Assembly: GCA_035276685.1 (NCBI GenBank)
Contig: DATELK010000183.1
Coordinates: forward strand, 1 to 24,927
Reading direction: 5' to 3'
Source: JACVRN01 sp035276685
GTDB lineage: Bacteria; Acidobacteriota; Blastocatellia; Pyrinomonadales; Pyrinomonadaceae
Length of the DNA stretch: 24,927 nucleotides
Below are positions 7,612 through 15,163 of the stretch, in pieces (position 1 is the first letter of the stretch; the number at the start of each line of letters is the position of its first letter). The notes beneath the pieces were generated by a model. The model did not search any database and was not told where the DNA came from. It was given only the letters and a program-made list of their open reading frames with translations. A program made the position numbers and the translations under genes.

Positions 7612-8385
7612 ATGAACCTAGTAACGCGCGCTCTCTTTGAACTGCAAGAGACGACACTGCTGGTGGCGCGCGCCGCAAGCGGTCTTTTCAAGCGACCACG
7701 CTATATCCCGGAAACAATCGCGCAGATGGACATCATCGGCGTGGGCTCTTTGACCATCATCATCCTGACGGGATTCTTTACGGGCGGCGTGCTGACGCTA
7801 CAGACTTTCCCGACCCTGAAATACTACGGCGCGCAGGACCAGACGGGCTACCTTGTGGCGCTCTCGCTGATACGCGAGCTTGGGCCTGTGCTGACGGCGT
7901 TGATGGTGACGGGTAGGGTCGGCTCCGCCATCTCGGCAGAGCTTGGTTCCATGTCCGTCTCGCAGCAGATAGACGCCATGCGCGCTTTGGGGACAGACCC
8001 CGTTCGCAAGCTCGTCGCGCCGCGCATAGTGGCCCTGATTATCACGCTGCCGCTCCTTACCGTGATAGCTGACGTGGTAGGCATAGGCGGCGGCTGGACT
8101 GTGGCGACCGTTCTTTACGGCATGTCCTCTTCCAGCTTTCTGACGGCGGTTCGTGACGGCATCACGAGCGACGATATTATCGGCGGCGTCATTAAGCCTA
8201 TAGTTTTTGCGCTCATTGTAGGCGCGATTGCGTGTTATAAAGGCTTGAGCACGGAAGGCGGCACGGTGGGTGTGGGGCGCTCCACGACTCGTTCGGTCGT
8301 CACGGCCTCCATCGTAGTCATCATCGCCGACTTCTTTCTTGCGCGTGCGCTACAGTACCTGCTGGGCATGCCGACCGGAGAATAA
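7612..8385 (+). CDS. mlaE: MlaE-family ABC transporter permease
   Basis: Inner-membrane permease of an Mla/MCE phospholipid transporter that moves lipid between the inner membrane and the periplasmic MCE ring. The 257 residues have an amphipathic N-terminal segment and about five hydrophobic spans. The family signature ELGPVLTALMVTGRVGSAIS is at 89-108 and DAMRALGTDP at 121-130. Length is normal for MlaE/YrbE. There is no in-frame ATG or GTG immediately upstream, so the ATG at 7612 is taken despite the lack of a visible ribosome binding site. mlaF and mlaD follow in order; no MlaB (STAS) or MlaC gene is present in the window. Confidence 0.95.
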   Translation: MNLVTRALFELQETTLLVARAASGLFKRPRYIPETIAQMDIIGVGSLTIIILTGFFTGGVLTLQTFPTLKYYGAQDQTGYLVALSLIRELGPVLTALMVTGRVGSAISAELGSMSVSQQIDAMRALGTDPVRKLVAPRIVALIITLPLLTVIADVVGIGGGWTVATVLYGMSSSSFLTAVRDGITSDDIIGGVIKPIVFALIVGAIACYKGLSTEGGTVGVGRSTTRSVVTASIVVIIADFFLARALQYLLGMPTGE

Positions 8386-8434
8386 GCGCGCGAGCGTGTG
8401 AATCGTAAGGAGCTCCGCTCGCTTCTTAAAAGTT

Positions 8435-9355
8435 ATGGCAACAACCGACATTAACGTTCCTGAGCCTCCTTCTTCGAGCGTGCCCTACGACGGGCAGGTG
8501 AGCGAAGACGCGGCCGAGTCAACTTTCGCCGAAGTAGATGATAGAGACCGCGCCATCCCCGCGATTGAGTTTCGAGACGTTCACTTAGGCTTCGCCGACA
8601 GGAAAGTCCTCGACGGGCTGAGCTTCAAGGTGATGAAGGGCGAGACGAAAATCATCCTCGGCGGCTCTGGCTGCGGCAAGTCCACCACGATTAAGCTGGT
8701 GCTTGGTCTTCTGAAACCCGACTCGGGCCAGATTCTCGTTGACGGCGAAGACATCACCAATTACAACGAGCAGGAGATGATGCGCGTTCGCAAGAAGATT
8801 GGGATGATATTCCAGGAGGGCGCGCTCTTCGACTCTCTTTCCGTCTACGACAACGTGGCCTTCAAGCTGCACGAGCAGGGAGTGCCCGAAGACGAGGTAG
8901 AGCAGGAGGTGCGACGCATGCTCCGCTTCGTCAACCTTGAGGACGCGATTGACAAGATGCCCATAGAGCTTTCGGGCGGCATGCGCCGCCGCGTAGGCAT
9001 CGCGCGTGCGCTCGTAGGCGACCCCAAGATTGTCATGTTCGACGAGCCCACGGCCGGGCTTGACCCTCCGACGGCACGCACCATCTGCGAGCTGGCCATG
9101 AAGCTCAGAGACCTTGAGGATGTCTCAAGCATCTTCGTCACGCACGAGATGAACAATCTGGAATATCTGACTTCGGAATACGCCGTCGTCAACGACGCGG
9201 GCGAGGTAGTCTTCGAAAAAGAGGGCGAGCGCCTCTGCCTGGTTAACACCAGAGTCCTGATGATGCGTGAAGGAAACATTATCTTCAGCGGCACGGACGA
9301 AACGCTGAAGAAAGCCGAAGACCCGTACATACAGAAATTCCTTCGCGGACACTGA
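8435..9355 (+). CDS. mlaF: MlaF-family ABC transporter ATPase
   Basis: ATPase partner of the MlaE permease. The 306 residues show a non-conserved acidic N-terminal extension of about 40 residues and then a complete ABC domain: Walker A GGSGCGKST (76-84), Q-loop Gln127, signature LSGGM (179-183), Walker B IVMFDEP (199-205) and H-loop His237. It is longer than the usual 265-270 aa because of the extension. A downstream start near the ABC domain cannot be excluded, but no better-placed ATG is obvious. The gene lies 49 bp after mlaE; AAGGAG at about 8407 is too far from the ATG to be its ribosome binding site. Confidence 0.95.
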   Translation: MATTDINVPEPPSSSVPYDGQVSEDAAESTFAEVDDRDRAIPAIEFRDVHLGFADRKVLDGLSFKVMKGETKIILGGSGCGKSTTIKLVLGLLKPDSGQILVDGEDITNYNEQEMMRVRKKIGMIFQEGALFDSLSVYDNVAFKLHEQGVPEDEVEQEVRRMLRFVNLEDAIDKMPIELSGGMRRRVGIARALVGDPKIVMFDEPTAGLDPPTARTICELAMKLRDLEDVSSIFVTHEMNNLEYLTSEYAVVNDAGEVVFEKEGERLCLVNTRVLMMREGNIIFSGTDETLKKAEDPYIQKFLRGH

Positions 9356-9363
9356 AAGGAAAG

Positions 9364-9453
9364 TGCAGAAGTCAGAATGCAGAGTGATGAATGAAAAGCT
9401 TATTCAGGCTTGAATAGTTCTTTACTTCTGCATTCTGCATTCTGACTTCTGCA
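9364..9453. repeat. Inverted heptanucleotide-repeat hairpin between mlaF and mlaD
   Basis: Perfect 19-bp arms (9364-9382 and 9435-9453) extend to about 23 bp with one G-U pair and enclose a 44-nt loop. The right side is four tandem heptads, TTCTGCA, TTCTGCA, TTCTGAC and TTCTGCA (9426-9453). The left side is the complementary heptads TGCAGAA, GTCAGAA and TGCAGAG (9364-9384). The right arm ends 11 nt before the mlaD start codon, which has no visible Shine-Dalgarno sequence, so the RNA hairpin may affect translation or stoichiometry within the operon. Confidence 0.85.
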
Positions 9454-9464
9454 TTACATAACTT

Positions 9465-10610
9465 ATGCCTCCTGCAAGAAAAACAATCGGCCTGAGCGAG
9501 CTGCGCGTCGGCATCCTTGTCGTCGTCGCCATTGCAATCTTAATCTTCCTGATACTGAACGCGACGGGAGACATCAATCCGTTTGCGCGCAAGCTTCACC
9601 TGCGGGCGCAGTTCGCGCAGGCAGGCGGCCTTCGCCCCGGAGCGGAAGTGCGCCTGGCCGGAGTGCGCGTCGGAAAGGTCGAAGACGTGAAGCTTCTTCC
9701 GCCTTCTTCGGAGCCCGGCGCGCCGAAAGTCGAAGCTCGCCTGACGATTGACAATACGATTGACGGTCAGCCCGCCAACCAGCGCATACGCACGGACTCT
9801 ACTGCGCAGCTGGATTCGCCCAGCCTCCTTGGCAACGAGAAGCTGATTAACATAGTGCCCGGCACGGCCATGGGCCAGCCCATACAGGAGAACGCTCTTC
9901 TGCCTTCTACCTCAAGCGGCGGCATAGGCGACCTCGCCACTTCCGGCAACGACCTAGTGCAGCGCCTCAGCCGTATTTCCGACCAGGTCAACGAGATTGT
10001 CGTAGGCATAAACAAGGGCGAAGGCTCTCTCGGACGCTTCGTCAAGGACGAGGCTTTCTACAACAACCTTAACGCCACCATCAGAGACATAGACGAGGTC
10101 GTAGGACAGATAAAGTCTGGGCAGGGCTCGGCCGGGAAATTCGTCAACGACCCGGAGCTATATAACAATGCCAACAGCATAGCCATACAACTGCGCGCCA
10201 TAGCGGAAGACATACGTAACGGGCGCGGCAGCATTGGCCGCTTCTACAGGGACGAAGAGTTCTACAACAACGTCAACCAAACGGTCGCCCGCCTTAACCG
10301 CTCCGTAGACAAAATCGACACCATCATAGCCGACGTGCAGGCAGGACGCGGCACCATCGGCAAGCTCGTCACAGACGAAGCCATCTACAACGACGCCCGC
10401 ACGGCCATCGCCCGCTTCAACACCACAGCCGAGCGCATAGACAACGTAGTCTCAAGCGCACAACGCGGCGAAGGCACCCTCGGCAAGCTGATAACCGACG
10501 ACCAGCTCTACAACAACGTCAACCAGCTCTCCAGCGAAGGCGTCAAGCTCATCTACGACTTCCGCCAAAACCCCAAGAAATACCTGACCGTCAAATTCGA
10601 GCTGTTCTGA
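9465..10610 (+). CDS. mlaD: MlaD-like MCE-domain protein with five C-terminal repeats
   Basis: Substrate-binding subunit of the Mla transporter, anchored in the inner membrane with the MCE ring in the periplasm. The 381 residues show a TM anchor (about 14-32), an MCE domain (about 42-135, with GLRPGAEVRLAGVRVGKV at 55-71), and a long C-terminal region. That region holds five copies of a G-x-G-[ST]-x-G-[RK]-[FL]-x-x-D-x-x-[FILY]-Y-N motif starting at residues 185, 219, 253, 294 and 335. The repeat spacing is 34, 34, 41 and 41. This region is probably a helical needle or barrel extending the ring, as in larger MCE proteins, though the fold is inference. It is the last gene of the operon, followed by a convergent terminator. 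Confidence 0.93.
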   Translation: MPPARKTIGLSELRVGILVVVAIAILIFLILNATGDINPFARKLHLRAQFAQAGGLRPGAEVRLAGVRVGKVEDVKLLPPSSEPGAPKVEARLTIDNTIDGQPANQRIRTDSTAQLDSPSLLGNEKLINIVPGTAMGQPIQENALLPSTSSGGIGDLATSGNDLVQRLSRISDQVNEIVVGINKGEGSLGRFVKDEAFYNNLNATIRDIDEVVGQIKSGQGSAGKFVNDPELYNNANSIAIQLRAIAEDIRNGRGSIGRFYRDEEFYNNVNQTVARLNRSVDKIDTIIADVQAGRGTIGKLVTDEAIYNDARTAIARFNTTAERIDNVVSSAQRGEGTLGKLITDDQLYNNVNQLSSEGVKLIYDFRQNPKKYLTVKFELF

Positions 10611-10630
10611 TAAGGCATAAGTATGGTGCC

Positions 10631-10676
10631 AAAGTATATAGCCGGGATGCAGACCTACATCCCGGCTATGTGCTTT
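10631..10676. terminator. Bidirectional terminator between convergent mlaD and metallophosphoesterase genes
   Basis: A perfect 12-bp core stem ATAGCCGGGATG/CATCCCGGCTAT (10638-10649 and 10658-10669) has an 8-nt loop. It extends outward to about 19 bp with two G-U pairs, ending in AAAG/CTTT. It lies 20 bp after mlaD and 28 bp after the facing gene. Confidence 0.8.
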
Positions 10677-10703
10677 AGCGGCGCGTTTATTTTCTGCGCG
10701 GGG

Positions 10704-13637
10704 TTAGCCTGTGGCGAAGTTTGTCTTGCTTAGGGCCTCTCGAAACTTTTCGATGGCGCTGGTGTAGTCTAGTTGGTTGAGAAGCGACTGGCCCTGTGAC
10801 AGTGAAGCCTTCGCTGCTGCGACCTGCTGGCGTTGTCCGTTATTGCGGGCCGAGGCTTCCGCGCGGGCAACGGCTTGTACCGCGACGGATTTCGCCGTCA
10901 GGGTGAGCAGGCTTTTAATCCTGGTCAGGTTGGTTGGCTGGGCACATATAACGCTGAGCGTGAACGTGAGAGCGCCTGAGTTGAGGGACGGGTCGGCTGC
11001 CTGTGCCGTCTCAAGTTGCTGTATGCTCTGCTCAAGCTTCACGAGCGCGGCGTTGTCGTTTCCCTTGGCGAGTTTGTCCAGCGCGCCGTTGCTGGCCACG
11101 CCTCCATTGTTTCCCTGAAGCGCGGCTAGCGCGTCTGCGAGCGCACGCGCCGCCGTGCCGTTGCTTGAGGTCATGCACGAGAGAGCGTTGATGACATGCG
11201 TCGTCGCGCCGGAGGGCGTGACTACTCGAATGGGACGCGACGATTGGCCCTCGCCCGTGTCGTCGTCACGCACGCTCATAGCCAGCTGGTATTGGCCCTC
11301 TCGTTGATAAACGTGGGCTCCGGAGGTGTTGGACAGCACAGCGCCCAGAGTCTCTACGGGCGTCGCGTCTCCCCAGCTTCTGGTCGCCGTGCGCGTGTCT
11401 CTGGTGCCAACGTCAGAGTAGCTTTCGTAAGAAGTTATTGAGAGGCCTGTCAGGACGGGGCTGGCGTCTACGACTTCCTGCCCTGCCTCGTCCAACACTT
11501 TCTCAATCCTGACCGTCGGAGCCACGTTCCTGACCGTGACAGTCGTGTCGGCAGCGCCCGTCCCGCCATCATCCTTGATGCTGAGGCTGACTGTGTAAAC
11601 GTCCGTGGGCGTGCCGGTGGGGTTATCGTCGAGGTACTGGTGTCTGACAACGTCCGACGTTGTTCCCGCAGGAATAAATTTAGTCTGGGGGCTTCCGTCG
11701 TTCCAGTTCGTCGTCAGCTCGAAAGAGTCCAGGACGCCCGGGTCGCTGATAGTGATGCTGACGGCCGCCGCTCCGTTCTCGTCAATAGTCATGCCGCTCG
11801 CGGTGATGGTCGGCGCGACGTTTTCGACCTTTGCGGTGAAAGTATGGCTCGCAGTCTTTCCATAGCCGTCATCGGCCGTGACAGTCACCCTATAGTCACC
11901 GTCGTCCACGTAAGCGTGCGTCGCGGTCTCGCCGGAAGCAGTCGGGCTTCCGTCGCCGAAGTCCCAGGTGTAGGTAAGCGCGTCCCCGTCCGGGTCTGAG
12001 CCCGAGGCGCGGAAGGAGAGCGACGAGCCTTCGAGGGCGGGCGTTGTTTCGAGCGCGCCGGTGACGGTCGGCGGCCTGTTGATGAGGAACGTCTGCGGCT
12101 GTGTGCCAAGGGTCGGATTAAACCACCCCTGCTCGCACTTGTCGTTACTGGTCGTGACGAATTCGGGGTAGCCTGCCGACGCCTTGACCACGGCGACGTT
12201 GAAGTACTTGCGATGGAAGTCCACCATCAGAAACCTCTGGCACTCGGCAGAGCTGCTGTGGAAGTAGGGCACGCGAGAGCCGTAGCTGTTAGACACGTCC
12301 ACGTAACCCGAGTGACCGAACTGCTCGTGTATGTGGCCCGCGAAGATTGCCACCACGTTTTGATTGGCGATTGCATCCTTGAACCTGGGGTCGTCCTTCA
12401 CGGAGCTATTCCCGACACCACACGGATCCCAATTCCCCATGGGGTTCGTCCCGCCGGGTTTCTCTACCACCTTACAGTCTGTGCCGTTGATGTCGTGCAT
12501 GTTGAGGACTATGACTTTTCCCGCCGCTGTGGCGGCCGCGAGGTCTGCCTTCAGCCAGTCGTAAGCCTGCGTGACGGTGAAGCCCGGAGACTCGTCTATC
12601 TCGTAGGTCGTTATAGGGCCGATAACGGTCTGCTTCGGCAGGTCAACCTGGTAGTCCGGCCGGTACTGTAGCTGCACGAAGTGTACGTTGCCGATGTCGA
12701 AGGAGTAGGAGAGGCTGCCCGCGCTGCCCGTGGGCCGCTCGTGCTGGCAGGCTATCGGTGCCCAAGAGGCGTCGAACACCGTGCCCTTCACCTCGAAACA
12801 GGTCGCGCCCACAGGGTTAGGCCTCAGAACCCATGAAGGCCCGCCAGTGACCTTTATCTCGACCGTGACCGGCGTTCCCCTGGGAGCCACGAGTCCCCTG
12901 CTTTGCGTGACCTCGAACACGTCGGTGGAGTACTTAACTAGCTGGCCATTTTGGTCTGTGTAGCTCACGGAAAAGTCTATGACGAAGCCGCCGCTGTTCT
13001 TCACGCTCACGTAAGAGTTCAGGTCGCGGTTGACGACGTTCGGCAAATTTTCTATCTGGTTGGCCATGTACCAGACGGCCTCTTTGGCGTTGCGGTTCCA
13101 GTCGGGCCAGTAGTAATAGGCCCAACTGTAGTAAGCGTCGTTCACGTTGTTTTTGTAGTCGTGGTTGCCTAGGCCGGGGTAAATCTGATAGTCGAGCCCG
13201 TTGCCGAAACCGGGGATACGATAGTAGAGGCCTGCGTAGGTTTCGAACTCCCACTTGTGAAAGTAGGAGGTCAGGTCTCCGTTGAGGATGACGCCTGACG
13301 GGCGCGCTATGGGAGCACCGGCCCCGCGCGAGAGAGTCGAAGGCCACTGGCCAAGGCTCTGTACGCTGTTCATAGACGCAACGATGTGCTGGTTGGACGC
13401 ACGCCCCCTGTCTCGAATAAATTCCTTGCAGGCTTCGCTTTCAGGGTCGCGCCTGCAATCTTCGGATTCATTTGTGCTGTTTGTCCACCAGGGGTATTGA
13501 GGGTCGGAAGCGAAAAGCATGGTGACGCCCCGGTCGTCCTGCGGCGCGGGCTGCGGACTCGTTGATGCCGCTTCGGGCGACGCGAGCAGGACGGCCCAGA
13601 GCAATACGAATGCTGCCAGAAGAAGTAGTCTCTTCAT
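10704..13637 (-). CDS. Secreted metallophosphoesterase with PKD-like domains
   Basis: Predicted extracytoplasmic calcineurin-like phosphoesterase of 977 aa; substrate unknown. Seen: a signal peptide (about 1-24), then the metal-binding series of the family: D45 (SDPQYP), GD at 120-121 (NGDLTS), GNHD at 157-160, H381 (NMHD) and GHIH at 434-437. An insertion of about 200 residues with beta-rich sequence lies between GNHD and H381. After 520 come a PKD domain (about 521-608, TYTWDFGDGSP), two further Ig/PKD-like domains (609-705 and 706-808), and a helical C-terminal region (810-977) ending in a TPR-like YTSAIEKFREAL. There is a clear AAGGAG about 8 nt before the ATG. It lies 97 bp downstream of the hydrolase gene on the same strand and is probably co-transcribed from its sigma-54 promoter. 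Confidence 0.9.
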   Translation of the reverse strand: MKRLLLLAAFVLLWAVLLASPEAASTSPQPAPQDDRGVTMLFASDPQYPWWTNSTNESEDCRRDPESEACKEFIRDRGRASNQHIVASMNSVQSLGQWPSTLSRGAGAPIARPSGVILNGDLTSYFHKWEFETYAGLYYRIPGFGNGLDYQIYPGLGNHDYKNNVNDAYYSWAYYYWPDWNRNAKEAVWYMANQIENLPNVVNRDLNSYVSVKNSGGFVIDFSVSYTDQNGQLVKYSTDVFEVTQSRGLVAPRGTPVTVEIKVTGGPSWVLRPNPVGATCFEVKGTVFDASWAPIACQHERPTGSAGSLSYSFDIGNVHFVQLQYRPDYQVDLPKQTVIGPITTYEIDESPGFTVTQAYDWLKADLAAATAAGKVIVLNMHDINGTDCKVVEKPGGTNPMGNWDPCGVGNSSVKDDPRFKDAIANQNVVAIFAGHIHEQFGHSGYVDVSNSYGSRVPYFHSSSAECQRFLMVDFHRKYFNVAVVKASAGYPEFVTTSNDKCEQGWFNPTLGTQPQTFLINRPPTVTGALETTPALEGSSLSFRASGSDPDGDALTYTWDFGDGSPTASGETATHAYVDDGDYRVTVTADDGYGKTASHTFTAKVENVAPTITASGMTIDENGAAAVSITISDPGVLDSFELTTNWNDGSPQTKFIPAGTTSDVVRHQYLDDNPTGTPTDVYTVSLSIKDDGGTGAADTTVTVRNVAPTVRIEKVLDEAGQEVVDASPVLTGLSITSYESYSDVGTRDTRTATRSWGDATPVETLGAVLSNTSGAHVYQREGQYQLAMSVRDDDTGEGQSSRPIRVVTPSGATTHVINALSCMTSSNGTAARALADALAALQGNNGGVASNGALDKLAKGNDNAALVKLEQSIQQLETAQAADPSLNSGALTFTLSVICAQPTNLTRIKSLLTLTAKSVAVQAVARAEASARNNGQRQQVAAAKASLSQGQSLLNQLDYTSAIEKFREALSKTNFATG

Positions 13638-13734
13638 CGTCTTGTCTCCTTTGCGAGCTCCCTTTTCAGAGTGACGGTCGAAAAACGAGGGTGTAGAGAA
13701 AGGCTATCGCTGACGCATCGCCGACAGTCATGAT

Positions 13735-14886
13735 TTAGCCGGGACTGACCGTGCCGGGCATGAGGCTCGCATTCCTGGCTCTGACCTCTGCCTGAAATTC
13801 GACGCTGCTCGTATCATCAACTTCCATTTCATAGGATTGGCCGTCGGGCGCATCGAGAGATTTTCGGTTGACCACGTCGCCCGGCGCTGTGCCGTTCATC
13901 GTTTGCGTCAGGTCTGCGAGGATTTGAGGGATGTACAGGTAAGAAGAGTGTTCAAGCACATTCCAGGGGATAATCTTTTTCACCTTCAGCCATAAGATAT
14001 GGGCCGGACTGACCACCCGGCTACAGTCCACGCCGTAGGCATTAGTCTCAAGCGCTCCCTCGTCAAAGCTGTCCGGCCCTTCCATGCCGAGGCGGCCGGG
14101 GTAGTCCGGATTGTGATACGCCTTGTAGGTCACGGCGGAGAACGCCAGCTCTGGGTCGCTGTTGGAATAGTAGATTGTGACCTGAGCGGATAACTGGCTG
14201 ATGGCTGCGCCCGTCCCTACATACTGGCCGCTTGGCACCTGTAGCGCGGCATCGTTGATGTCGGCGGCGAGCATCAGGACGTTGTTAATATTCTGCCAGG
14301 GCGAGAGCGGATTGCTGCTCAGGTAGCTCATGCCCTGCATCAGCATGTAGTTGCCCTCGGAGTGACAAATCAAGCCGACGTTGAGACTCACGCCGCTGGC
14401 GAGCCCCGCGCTCAGGGTCTGAACCATCGCCAGCAGGCTCGAAAAGCTTTCCAGACTGTTGTTGATATTCCGGCGCACGCCTTTGTAATCGAGGACGCTG
14501 TCGAACAAGCCATAGCTGGGCCAGCTAAAGCCTATGACCAGCGCGCCGGAGCCCGCCTGCGCAAGCCCTGCGCCTATCGTGCCCGTATCATAGACGCCCT
14601 GCGCGAATGAATCCGCCAGGCCGTGAATGAAGATGACGAGCTGCGCGGTGTTGTTCGTCACAGTCGCGTTGAGGTCAGCTTGTAGGTCTGCCAAAAAATC
14701 TGCGGGCGGCGAGACGCTAGGCTCCCCGCCTGCATCCTTCGTGAGACTGTAATCCGCAGCGTTCGTATCATTCGGCCCTGTGGTGGAAAGATAGAACCAC
14801 AATTGGCCGTCCGGCAGCGGCTGTGTGTCGGAGGAGGACGTGCCATTAACGTCCTTGCGGTTGGTAATCATGTAGCTGTTAGACAT
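13735..14886 (-). CDS. DUF900-like alpha/beta hydrolase
   Basis: Probable alpha/beta hydrolase; the substrate is not evident. With the start at 14886 it has 383 residues: an oxyanion-strand motif VIFIHGLADSF (84-94), SWPSYG (121-126), nucleophile elbow CHSEGNYML (174-182, Ser176), LMLAADIND (204-212), and candidate acid/base residues Asp244 (SNSDPE) and His313. I chose the internal ATG because AAGGAG lies 9 nt upstream and there is no signal peptide. The frame stays open to 15024, but that 46-residue extension would run through the sigma-54 promoter and one dyad site. The gene reads away from the FHA-sigma-54 activator and precedes the metallophosphoesterase. DUF900 membership is by motif resemblance only. 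Confidence 0.85.
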   Translation of the reverse strand: MSNSYMITNRKDVNGTSSSDTQPLPDGQLWFYLSTTGPNDTNAADYSLTKDAGGEPSVSPPADFLADLQADLNATVTNNTAQLVIFIHGLADSFAQGVYDTGTIGAGLAQAGSGALVIGFSWPSYGLFDSVLDYKGVRRNINNSLESFSSLLAMVQTLSAGLASGVSLNVGLICHSEGNYMLMQGMSYLSSNPLSPWQNINNVLMLAADINDAALQVPSGQYVGTGAAISQLSAQVTIYYSNSDPELAFSAVTYKAYHNPDYPGRLGMEGPDSFDEGALETNAYGVDCSRVVSPAHILWLKVKKIIPWNVLEHSSYLYIPQILADLTQTMNGTAPGDVVNRKSLDAPDGQSYEMEVDDTSSVEFQAEVRARNASLMPGTVSPG

Positions 14887-14937
14887 TTTCTGCGGCTCCT
14901 TTAAGGAAGTGTCCTGTGGTCTTTCACGCCTCGCCTG

Positions 14938-14955
14938 TTGCCATTGCCGTGCCAA
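14938..14955 (-). promoter_or_regulatory. Sigma-54 (-24/-12) promoter of the hydrolase-metallophosphoesterase unit
   Basis: On the minus strand the sequence is TTGGCACGGCAATGGCAA. It fits the sigma-54 consensus TGGCACG-N4-TTGCW with one mismatch (TGGCA for TTGCA) and has the invariant GG-N10-GC spacing. It lies about 52 bp upstream of the hydrolase ATG, giving a short leader with a good ribosome binding site. An almost identical element lies upstream of the 17493-17954 gene. Confidence 0.75.
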
Positions 14956-15009
14956 CTCGCTGGCCGCACTGAAACCAGCGCGTAAACGGGGCGCGACCGC
15001 ATGCCTGTG

Positions 15010-15045
15010 TGTCGCGACCGACACTCAAGGCTGTCAGAACTGACA
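15010..15045. promoter_or_regulatory. Paired dyads (candidate activator binding sites) upstream of the hydrolase and the activator
   Basis: Two perfect inverted repeats: TGTCG-CGAC-CGACA (15010-15023) and TGTCA-GAAC-TGACA (15032-15045). Centres are 22 bp apart, about two helical turns. They lie 61 and 83 bp upstream of the -24 element of the hydrolase promoter, a usual distance for sigma-54 enhancers, and about 120 bp before the activator start, so they could serve both divergent genes. The same pair recurs at 17109-17144. Confidence 0.7.
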
Positions 15046-15163
15046 CCGGGAAACTTGAGAGCCTCGGACAAGAGATTACTGCTGACACGTCAATGCAGTT
15101 TGCCGTATGCTACGCACACGAAGAGCGTGTAAGCGAGGCGCTTCTGTGAACCGCCATGTCGCC

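Noticed and set aside
10704..13637. The metallophosphoesterase as a phage or plasmid cargo gene
   Set aside because: No integrase, transposase or attachment-site repeats were seen around it, and base composition looks like that of its neighbours.
14887..15024. A 46-residue N-terminal extension of the hydrolase
   Set aside because: It would cross the sigma-54 promoter and one dyad, while the internal ATG at 14886 has a well-spaced AAGGAG.
15080..15100. A possible sigma-54 promoter in front of the activator gene (TGACACGTCAATGCAG)
   Set aside because: It lacks the GG-N10-GC core; only a partial resemblance to the -24/-12 consensus.
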